12,894 nt of DNA from MD308 sp051888795 (GTDB lineage Bacteria > Bacillota > Clostridia > Lachnospirales > Lachnospiraceae): assembly GCA_051888795.1 (NCBI GenBank), contig JBJFCD010000131.1:1-12894 (forward strand), read 5' to 3'. This document shows positions 7,906 through 12,894 of the stretch, in pieces; the stretch's first letter is position 1; every line of letters begins with the position of its first letter. The notes below the pieces were generated by a model. It had not been told where the DNA came from. It was given only the letters and a program-made list of their open reading frames with translations, and did no database searches. The translations under genes were made by a program, and so were the position numbers.

Positions 7906-8724
7906 TTATGCAAACAGCTTATCAAATAAACTTACTTTTCTGTCTTTAATAATTCGTTCTTTAAATTTTTCTTCCTGCTCTGCCTTTTTCTCTGCCTTTG
8001 TCATTGTCTGATAGCGTTCAACGTAATCCGAATAATGATCACAAACCACATCAATCGGACCATACTCTTTCATTTTCCCACCTTCCAGCCACATAGCCGT
8101 ATCACAGAATTCACGAACCTGTGGGAGTGAATGCGAAATAAAAATAATTGTCTTCCCTTCTTCCTTTAGTTCATTCATTCTCACCAGACATTTTTTTGCA
8201 AAGCCTTTATCTCCTACTGACAGTGCTTCATCAATAATAAGGATTTCCGGATTCAGGCACAGATTAATAGAAAACCCTAGTCTGGATTTCATACCACTGG
8301 AGTATTTTTTTACTGGCTGATATAGGAAATCGCCTATTTCAGCAAACTCTATAACTCCATCGACAATCTCCTGTATCTGCTCTTTTTTCAACCCTAAAAG
8401 TGCACCTTTTAACTGAATATTCTCCAGCCCGGTAAGTTGCTTATTGAGACCTGTATTGATCGCCACCAGTGCCTGTTCTCCATTTACAACAATTTCTCCT
8501 TCATCTGGTGAAGCAATTCCGGAAAGCACCAGTGCCATAGTTGACTTTCCCGAACCATTTGTCCCAAGAATACCAAGAACCTGGCCTTTTTGTACTTCAA
8601 ATGAAATATCTTTCAATGCATAAAAATATTGTGTCTTCTGATCTTTTTTTACTTCTTTATCTTTTCTTTTCAATTTATAGATTTTTGATACATTTTTAAA
8701 TTGGATTGCAGTCTCTTTTTCCAT
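7906..8724 (-). CDS. tagH: Teichoic acid ABC exporter ATP-binding protein TagH
   Basis: The ATPase half of the TagGH exporter moves lipid-linked wall polymer across the membrane. In this 272-aa protein Walker A is GTNGSGKS at 54-61, the ABC signature is YSSGMKSRL at 141-149, Walker B is ILIIDE at 161-166 followed by ALSVGD, and the switch His is H198 (ISHS). LDP-type features of the polysaccharide exporter subfamily are visible, such as INTGLNKQLTGLENIQLKG at 89-107. It is short like S. aureus TarH and lacks the long extracytoplasmic C-terminal extension of B. subtilis TagH; the end is a Lys/Glu-rich helix (about 240-262). The start at 8724 has AGAGGG about 7 bases upstream. It follows tagG after 100 bases, a wider gap than usual for this pair. 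Confidence 0.94.
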   Translation of the reverse strand: MEKETAIQFKNVSKIYKLKRKDKEVKKDQKTQYFYALKDISFEVQKGQVLGILGTNGSGKSTMALVLSGIASPDEGEIVVNGEQALVAINTGLNKQLTGLENIQLKGALLGLKKEQIQEIVDGVIEFAEIGDFLYQPVKKYSSGMKSRLGFSINLCLNPEILIIDEALSVGDKGFAKKCLVRMNELKEEGKTIIFISHSLPQVREFCDTAMWLEGGKMKEYGPIDVVCDHYSDYVERYQTMTKAEKKAEQEEKFKERIIKDRKVSLFDKLFA

Positions 8725-8823
8725 ATGATTCCCTCTTTTTTACAAATACTATTTAAACATTCCGATAACATGAATATTCACCTGAACGTTGTCTTCCTAA
8801 AAAACACAGGTCCTATTTGTCTT

Positions 8824-8851
8824 ATTATATCAAATCTATGAATTTTGTCTT
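8824..8851 (-). promoter_or_regulatory. Possible weak promoter upstream of tagH
   Basis: On the minus strand AAGACA (8851-8846) and TATAAT (8829-8824) are 16 bases apart at the very end of tagG, leaving about 100 bases of leader before tagH. The -10 is perfect, the -35 matches only 4 of 6, and TATAAT overlaps the tagG stop region, where AT-rich sequence could produce it by chance. It is listed because it could explain the unusual tagG-tagH gap. Confidence 0.25.
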
Positions 8852-9631
8852 AAACTTGTACATCATGTAGCTTCCGAAAAAGAAAAGTACAAGCGTAATT
8901 CCCCAAAACCACGCCATAGACCAGCTATATGCCATAAATCCTCTGTGATAAAAGAAACAGTCTCTATATCCCTGAACCAGATAATAGATTGGATTGCACA
9001 TAATAATTTTAGAAATCAATCCGTGACCAATTCTCTCAATATCCCACAAAATCGGTGTGAGATATAACAAAAGCCTCATACATGCTAAAATTAATTTTCT
9101 GGTATCTCTGGCAAGCATGTTAAGAACAGATGTTGTCAACGACAAAGAAATTGCGAAAATTATGGCACAGAACAGATAATAAATCAATCCCAACCAGTGT
9201 ATATCCGGATAAAATCCCTGTGTAAAAAATACAATTATCAAAATCACCATCAGGCAAAAATGATCAAACAGCTTTTCCATTACAACTGTTGCCGGCAAAA
9301 TACTGACCGGAAATTTCATTCTTGTGATAACATTTACCTTCGTATACACCGCATTACATCCGTCTGTAATACAAGGACTTATAAAAAACCATACAACCAT
9401 GCCACCAAGCATCCAGACAATATAAGGGATATCATCAACAGCCTGTCGATCAAAAACATAACCAAATACAAACCAATAAGTAAGTACCTGGATAAATGGA
9501 TTTGCAAAGTTCCAAAAAACTCCCAGCTTACTGTCCCTCATATCTGCAAGCAACTCATATTTCGCAATTGATTTGATTCTATGAAAGTTCTGATAATTTT
9601 CCGTCAGAACATATTTCGTACTTGTAAACAA
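8825..9631 (-). CDS. tagG: Teichoic acid ABC exporter permease TagG (TTG start)
   Basis: This ABC-2 type permease pairs with TagH to export lipid-linked teichoic acid. The 268 aa include about six hydrophobic segments (roughly 41-60, 70-88, 122-138, 146-170, 180-196 and 241-258). Family marks are KYELLADMRDSKLGVFWNFANP near the start, the KVNVITRMKFPVSILP coupling region (98-113) and CNPIYYLVQGYRD (212-224). The length matches TarG/TagG (about 270 aa). The start is a TTG at 9631, chosen because GGGAGG lies 7 bases before it; the first in-frame ATG (residue 31) would cut into conserved sequence. A near-perfect promoter lies just upstream, making this the first gene of a second transcription unit. 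Two consecutive TAA stops end the gene. Confidence 0.93.
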   Translation of the reverse strand: MFTSTKYVLTENYQNFHRIKSIAKYELLADMRDSKLGVFWNFANPFIQVLTYWFVFGYVFDRQAVDDIPYIVWMLGGMVVWFFISPCITDGCNAVYTKVNVITRMKFPVSILPATVVMEKLFDHFCLMVILIIVFFTQGFYPDIHWLGLIYYLFCAIIFAISLSLTTSVLNMLARDTRKLILACMRLLLYLTPILWDIERIGHGLISKIIMCNPIYYLVQGYRDCFFYHRGFMAYSWSMAWFWGITLVLFFFGSYMMYKFKTKFIDLI

Positions 9632-9638
9632 AATTCTT

Positions 9639-9644
9639 CCTCCC
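9639..9644 (-). promoter_or_regulatory. Ribosome binding site GGGAGG deciding the TTG start of tagG
   Basis: GGGAGG on the minus strand is followed by GA at 9638-9637 and lies 7 bases from the TTG at 9631. No ATG is available at this spacing, so this site is the main argument for a TTG initiation codon. Confidence 0.75.
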
Positions 9645-9661
9645 TGGTTCTCGCAAGTTCA

Positions 9662-9675
9662 GCATTTGAAAATGC
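9662..9675 (-). repeat. Small perfect inverted repeat at the predicted tagG transcript start
   Basis: GCATTT and AAATGC form a perfect 6-base inverted repeat with a 2-base centre. It lies a few bases downstream of the predicted transcription start. It could be an operator half-site pair or a short 5' leader hairpin (5-base stem, 4-base loop). A repeat this short may also be chance. Confidence 0.35.
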
Positions 9676-9685
9676 ATATCCTAAT

Positions 9686-9714
9686 ATTATACTGAACCAT
9701 ACCGTTTTTGTCAA
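9686..9714 (-). promoter_or_regulatory. Consensus sigma-A promoter driving tagG and downstream genes
   Basis: On the minus strand a perfect TTGACA (9714-9709) is followed after exactly 17 bases by a perfect TATAAT (9691-9686). Transcription is expected to begin near 9679, leaving a leader of about 48 bases before the TTG start of tagG. The site sits in the 105-base gap after the cytidylyltransferase gene. It would allow export and polymerisation genes to be expressed independently of the upstream precursor genes. No terminator precedes it, so upstream read-through is likely to continue as well. Confidence 0.82.
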
Positions 9715-9736
9715 AATTTCTTGTCTATCTACCTTT

Positions 9737-10498
9737 TTACTTTTTCAGGCTATCCGGTACTTCTCTGGTTGAAAAGCCAAAGATCTGCTCTGTCTCCTTA
9801 TACTGTATCATAGCACGGAACGTATACAGATCTTCCGGTGTTGTCACCTTTATATTTCCTCTCGGTCCTTCCACCAGTGTTACACTCTTTCCAAGTTTTT
9901 TCATCATGGAACAAGTATCAACAACTCCCTCATACTCTGGATTATCTTTTCTCATAAGCGCATGTGCTTCTAAAACATCTCCTAAATAGAAACATTGTGG
10001 TGCCTGAGCTGTATAGAAACTCTTTCTCGGAGGAACTTCATCAATATTTTCCCCATCTTGACTGATAACCGGAGTCTCATAAAGCGGAGTACATGTGATT
10101 GCAGTACCATGTTTTTTCACACACTCCAAATCTTCATCAATAAGTTCTTTTGTAATACAAGGTCGTACACCATCATGAATAAGCACAACTGCATCCGGAG
10201 TATTATTCTCTTTTGCTGCCTGAAGTGCATTATAAATAGAATCCAGACCTGAAACGCCACCCGGTACAATTTTCATCACTTTTGAAATCATATGACGTTT
10301 TACAAGTTTCTGAAGTTTACGAATATACTCTTCTTTACATGCTACATAAATCTCATCAATATCGGGATGTTCTTCAAATATATCAAGAGTATGAATAATA
10401 ATAGGTTTTCCATTTACTTCGATAAACTGCTTTGGGAGTCCCGAACCCATTCTGGCTCCAACGCCACCTGCAAAGATAATTGCAACATTTTTACTCAT
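9737..10498 (-). CDS. IspD/TarI family cytidylyltransferase
   Basis: Enzymes of this family join CTP to a sugar or polyol phosphate: IspD uses methylerythritol 4-phosphate, TarI uses ribitol 5-phosphate, and related capsule enzymes use pentulose phosphates. In this 253-aa protein the nucleotide loop is AGGVGARMG (10-18), followed by LPKQF (21-25), KPIIIHTL (31-38), HDGVRP (108-113; HDAVRP is usual), a QAPQCF region (165-170) and NIKVTTPEDL (215-224) with the conserved Lys217. The C-terminus (about 233-253) extends past the usual end. The ATG at 10498 lies 5 bases after the SDR stop, and its ribosome site GGAGAG lies inside the last SDR codons, so the two genes are translationally coupled. Setting in a teichoic acid operon favours CDP-polyol or CDP-pentulose synthesis over isoprenoid synthesis. 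A TarJ-type reductase, the normal partner of TarI, is not in the window. Confidence 0.87.
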   Translation of the reverse strand: MSKNVAIIFAGGVGARMGSGLPKQFIEVNGKPIIIHTLDIFEEHPDIDEIYVACKEEYIRKLQKLVKRHMISKVMKIVPGGVSGLDSIYNALQAAKENNTPDAVVLIHDGVRPCITKELIDEDLECVKKHGTAITCTPLYETPVISQDGENIDEVPPRKSFYTAQAPQCFYLGDVLEAHALMRKDNPEYEGVVDTCSMMKKLGKSVTLVEGPRGNIKVTTPEDLYTFRAMIQYKETEQIFGFSTREVPDSLKK

Positions 10499-10503
10499 GT
10501 TTC

Positions 10504-11544
10504 TTACTCTCCTTCCAGCTCCAGATATTCCAGTGTTCTCTCAAATCCTTCTTTTACCGAATATTTGGGATTCCATCCGATATTGCGTAATTTTTCACTG
10601 TTTAATATTCCCAGTGTATACGGGGCAGTACCTTTTGTCCCACCCTCAGGAATATCAAATACCAGCTTCAATCCCCGTTCCGGATAAATTGTAACCATAA
10701 TCTCAGCCAGTTCACGGATAGATACTTTCCCATTTTCATTACCTATATTATAGACAATATCCTCGGAATCCAACAAAATACGAAATAGTCCTGCTACAGC
10801 ATCAGCAATATAAGTATATGTTCTTACTGCTGTACCCTCGCTCCTAAGAACAATATCCTCATTGTGATATACATTCTTAAGAAAATCTGCCTGCACTCTT
10901 CCATCATATATTGACATACCTGGCCCATAAGTATGCGCAAGTCGTGCAATTTTTGTATTCAAGCCATACTCTTCATGGTAGCAGACACACATGGTCTCCG
11001 CCGCTTTCTTCCCTTCCGAGTAACACGAACGTGGATTTAACTGATCCACAAAACCGTATGTGTTTTCATAAAAAAATTCCTGTCCTTCAGATGGCTGACC
11101 GTAAATTTCCCTTGAGGAAATAAACATATATCCTTCTGCATTTTTTTCTTTAGCAAGGCTTAATGTATTAAATGTCCCAAGAGTATTTGCTGCGATTGTT
11201 TCTACCGGCTGATTCTGCATAATAAGTGGGCTTGCCGGACTGGCAGCGTGAATGATAAAGTCAATATCTTCCAGGATGTCAAAACGCTGCGTAACATCAT
11301 GGATGACAATCTTTACGTCCTCCCTGTTTCTTACCTCTTCCGGAAGTTTTGATGCATTTCTGAGCACTGCGATCACTTTTATCCCATATTCGAATTTGTC
11401 ATTCAGCATCGTTAATGTCTGCAGCATGTAAGTGCCAATCATCCCACTTGCACCAGTGATCAGAACTGTTTTTTTTCTTAATTTCCCCCAGGAAATATTT
11501 TCTTCTACAATAGCCTCCAAATCTTCTTTTAATACTCTGTTCAT
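10504..11544 (-). CDS. Extended SDR: NAD-dependent epimerase/dehydratase/decarboxylase family (UDP-xylose-synthase-like)
   Basis: This is a Rossmann-fold nucleotide-sugar or nucleotide-polyol enzyme. In the chosen 346-aa form the cofactor motif is TGASGMIG (30-37), followed by HAASPASP (99-106), FISSREIYG (141-149) with the active-site Ser, and the catalytic Y175-x3-K179 in NPRSCYSEGKKAAE. IARLAHTYGPGM (199-210) and DGRVQADF (214-221) follow. The HAASPASP, RSCYxEGK and DGRV set resembles UDP-glucuronate decarboxylase/UDP-xylose synthase proteins. Several ATGs crowd the start (11562, 11550, 11544). The one at 11544 is chosen because GGAGG (11555-11551) sits 6 bases before it, whereas the others are too close to it or before it. 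It lies between the TagB-like gene and the cytidylyltransferase. A CDP-linked substrate made by that neighbour is a reasonable inference, with a UDP-sugar as the alternative. Confidence 0.85.
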   Translation of the reverse strand: MNRVLKEDLEAIVEENISWGKLRKKTVLITGASGMIGTYMLQTLTMLNDKFEYGIKVIAVLRNASKLPEEVRNREDVKIVIHDVTQRFDILEDIDFIIHAASPASPLIMQNQPVETIAANTLGTFNTLSLAKEKNAEGYMFISSREIYGQPSEGQEFFYENTYGFVDQLNPRSCYSEGKKAAETMCVCYHEEYGLNTKIARLAHTYGPGMSIYDGRVQADFLKNVYHNEDIVLRSEGTAVRTYTYIADAVAGLFRILLDSEDIVYNIGNENGKVSIRELAEIMVTIYPERGLKLVFDIPEGGTKGTAPYTLGILNSEKLRNIGWNPKYSVKEGFERTLEYLELEGE

Positions 11545-11550
11545 GATCAT

Positions 11551-11555
11551 CCTCC
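11551..11555 (-). promoter_or_regulatory. Ribosome binding site GGAGG that selects the SDR start at 11544
   Basis: GGAGG on the minus strand is followed by ATGATC and then ATG AAC AGA. The ATG at 11550 touches the site and the ATG at 11562 precedes it, so only 11544 has usable spacing (6 bases). Confidence 0.75.
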
Positions 11556-11562
11556 ATATCAT

Positions 11563-12705
11563 TTATTTATTCATGAGCTTTAATACAAAATCAACAATAT
11601 TTTTTGTTGCATGCTCTGTAGGTGTCACATATTTATCGGCAAATTTTCCTAGGCTTTCCATATCATATTTCTTTTCCTCAATAGCAGCCACAATCTCCTC
11701 TGCATTTTTGGAAATCACACCAGGAAGCTCTCCATAATAATCAATCGCGAGCCCACGTCCATCTGCATACAGATCCATATCGAAATTGTAAAAATACAGC
11801 GGAATCCTTCTTACTGCCGCCTCATATACAATACACGAATAATCACTGATTACATAATCAGCAGCAAAAATCATATCAAAACTGTCAAACTCCTTTGCCT
11901 GAATAACCTGAGGATCCACTGTAGCTTTTGACAATGGATGAAGCTTCACAACAAAATTGTATTTTTCATAATCAATAGCATCTGCAAGTTTTTGAAGAGC
12001 ACTTTCAAATTCTTCTTCATGTTTCCGGAATGTCGGACAATATAAAATAACCGGTTTTTCTTTCAGATTTGGATATATTTCATAAATCCTTTTTTTTACC
12101 TTCTTTTCATAAGAGCTACTCGTCAATAGATCCAGCCTCGGAAGTGGCATCGTAATAATTTTTCCGATATTTGTATTAAATCCTTTTGCAAGGTGATCCT
12201 TATATGCCTCAGAACTGGCAAAAATATAGTCATAGTTCTTATGCATCTTCATTGCGTATGCCAGTTCACTTTTGCTTCCCTCTTCTGTATCCAGAGAAGT
12301 ATAGCCAAACTTTTTCATTGTTCCCATAGAATGCCACATCTGGATTACTTTCAAGCTTTTTTTATGGTGAAGGATACTTACAACCATACAGTACGTATCT
12401 AGAACCACCACTTTAGATGTAGCAATATGAATCATCTGAGTTATCATATGAAACGCGTATTTTACTTTATCTGCAATTGTGGAAGCAACCCCTCCATCCA
12501 ATGTATGGCATAGAAAAACTACCTCCACACCTTTATTTCGAGATTCTATTTCCTTTCGAATCATCCGAAATTCTTTTGATGGAACATTGCTCTGCCGACT
12601 GATCATTGTTACTTTATTTTTTACAGGAAGTAGCTTTATTAACGCATACAACACATTTAAGCACATTATTCCGATTTTTATGATCATGATCTTAATTTTT
12701 GTCAT
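11563..12705 (-). CDS. TagB-like CDP-glycerol glycerophosphotransferase family protein (380 aa)
   Basis: This PF04464 enzyme has the size of B. subtilis TagB (about 380 aa), the primase that adds the first glycerol phosphate to the lipid-linked sugar unit. The N-terminus is hydrophobic (about 8-28, IIKIGIMCLNVLYALIKLLPV), fitting membrane contact. Motifs: IQMWHSMGTMKKFG with WHS at 124-126 (WHG is usual), YCPTFRK at 222-228 (Cys where Ala is common), VKLHP at 253-257, SDYS at 287-290, a YFYNFDMDLY region near 304-313, and TEHATKN near 363-369. The ATG at 12705 lies inside the last codons of the sugar transferase gene (14-base overlap) with GGGAAG about 10 bases upstream, so the two are translationally coupled. 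Direct coupling to the initiating sugar transferase supports a role in the first polyol-phosphate transfer; this is an inference from position and size. Confidence 0.88.
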   Translation of the reverse strand: MTKIKIMIIKIGIMCLNVLYALIKLLPVKNKVTMISRQSNVPSKEFRMIRKEIESRNKGVEVVFLCHTLDGGVASTIADKVKYAFHMITQMIHIATSKVVVLDTYCMVVSILHHKKSLKVIQMWHSMGTMKKFGYTSLDTEEGSKSELAYAMKMHKNYDYIFASSEAYKDHLAKGFNTNIGKIITMPLPRLDLLTSSSYEKKVKKRIYEIYPNLKEKPVILYCPTFRKHEEEFESALQKLADAIDYEKYNFVVKLHPLSKATVDPQVIQAKEFDSFDMIFAADYVISDYSCIVYEAAVRRIPLYFYNFDMDLYADGRGLAIDYYGELPGVISKNAEEIVAAIEEKKYDMESLGKFADKYVTPTEHATKNIVDFVLKLMNK

Positions 12706-12894
12706 CTTTTTTTTCTTCCCACTTTACAAATTTATACGGACAATGTTGATTTTTTTTATCAAATGCTTCTGTACTATCCTTCTTCAAAAGCACGATTGCT
12801 GTCTGGAAAATAAGCTGAATGTCCTTTAAAATACTAAATTGTTCAATATACATCATATCCATGACCAGCTTATCCTTCGGCGTAGTATTATATT
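12692..12894 (-). CDS. C-terminal end of a bacterial sugar transferase (undecaprenyl-phosphate sugar phosphotransferase), partial
   Basis: An open frame enters from the right edge and ends at TAA 12694-12692, giving 66 residues. The segment YNTTPKDKLVMDMMYIEQF and then ILKDIQLIFQTAIVLLKKDS and TEAF match the C-terminal end of the bacterial sugar transferase family (PF02397; WcaJ/CpsE/PglC type). Members carry a D..YIE..S...D..L...T element there. These enzymes load the first sugar-1-phosphate onto undecaprenyl phosphate at the cytoplasmic membrane face. A tail of about 22 charged residues follows. The catalytic core and membrane segments lie outside the window, so the transferred sugar cannot be predicted. 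It overlaps the TagB-like gene by 14 bases. Confidence 0.8.
   Translation of the reverse strand, partial: YNTTPKDKLVMDMMYIEQFSILKDIQLIFQTAIVLLKKDSTEAFDKKNQHCPYKFVKWEEKKDDKN

Noticed and set aside
7557..7949. A 130-codon plus-strand frame rich in Phe and hydrophobic residues
   Set aside because: It is antisense to the Lys/Glu-rich start of the 450-aa transferase; Phe-rich runs are the mirror of AAA/GAA codons, and no ribosome site was seen.
8770..8824. Possible terminator between tagG and tagH (T-run after AGGACCT)
   Set aside because: The only stem before the TTTTTT run is 3 base pairs, too weak for an intrinsic terminator.
9197..9571. A 124-codon plus-strand frame
   Set aside because: It is antisense to tagG, with no family resemblance and no start signal.
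9737..10498. Calling this gene ispD of the isoprenoid pathway outright
   Set aside because: The teichoic acid setting and coupling to an SDR favour a CDP-polyol role; sequence motifs alone do not separate IspD from TarI, so a family-level call was used.

Overview
The window is about 12.9 kb of AT-rich DNA in which every supported gene lies on the minus strand. Read from the right edge leftwards, it is one nearly gapless run of ten genes, the first and last cut by the window edges. Gene content, AGGAGG-type ribosome binding sites, a consensus sigma-A promoter and an Fn3/Ig-like surface protein suggest a Gram-positive Bacillota, most likely a gut Clostridia/Lachnospiraceae-type organism. The lineage is an inference from style, not a database result.

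Layout in transcription order: (1) C-terminal end of a bacterial sugar transferase (undecaprenyl-phosphate sugar-1-phosphate transferase type, 12894-12692); (2) a 380-aa TagB-sized CDP-glycerol glycerophosphotransferase family protein (12705-11563); (3) an extended SDR / UDP-xylose-synthase-like NAD-dependent enzyme (11544-10504); (4) an IspD/TarI-family cytidylyltransferase (10498-9737); a consensus promoter (9714-9686); (5, 6) the ABC exporter pair TagG/TagH (9631-8825 and 8724-7906); (7) a 450-aa second glycerophosphotransferase (7871-6519); (8) TagD glycerol-3-phosphate cytidylyltransferase (6506-6090); (9) a 1127-aa polysaccharide pyruvyl transferase fused to six large Trp-rich repeats (6044-2661); (10) a 555-aa TagF-like glycerophosphotransferase, joined to gene 9 by a TAATG stop/start overlap (2661-994); (11) the N-terminal 318 residues of a secreted Ig-like/Fn3 protein (956 to the left edge).

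Together these genes describe a teichoic-acid-like or polyol-phosphate-containing wall polymer. A lipid-linked sugar is started by the sugar transferase. TagD makes CDP-glycerol. The cytidylyltransferase plus SDR may make a second CDP- or NDP-activated building block. Three PF04464-type transferases prime and extend the chain. The pyruvyl transferase may decorate it, and TagGH exports it. The genes combine a capsule-style initiating enzyme with wall-teichoic-acid polymerisation and export functions.

The most unusual item is gene 9. It is a predicted cytoplasmic pyruvyl transferase carrying about 700 residues of alternating A/B repeats that resemble InlB B-repeat (Listeria-Bacteroides repeat, Flg_new) modules, normally seen outside the cell, and it ends in a short strongly basic tail. 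I saw no tRNA, rRNA, CRISPR array, insertion sequence or convincing terminator, and no gene-free stretch longer than about 105 bases.
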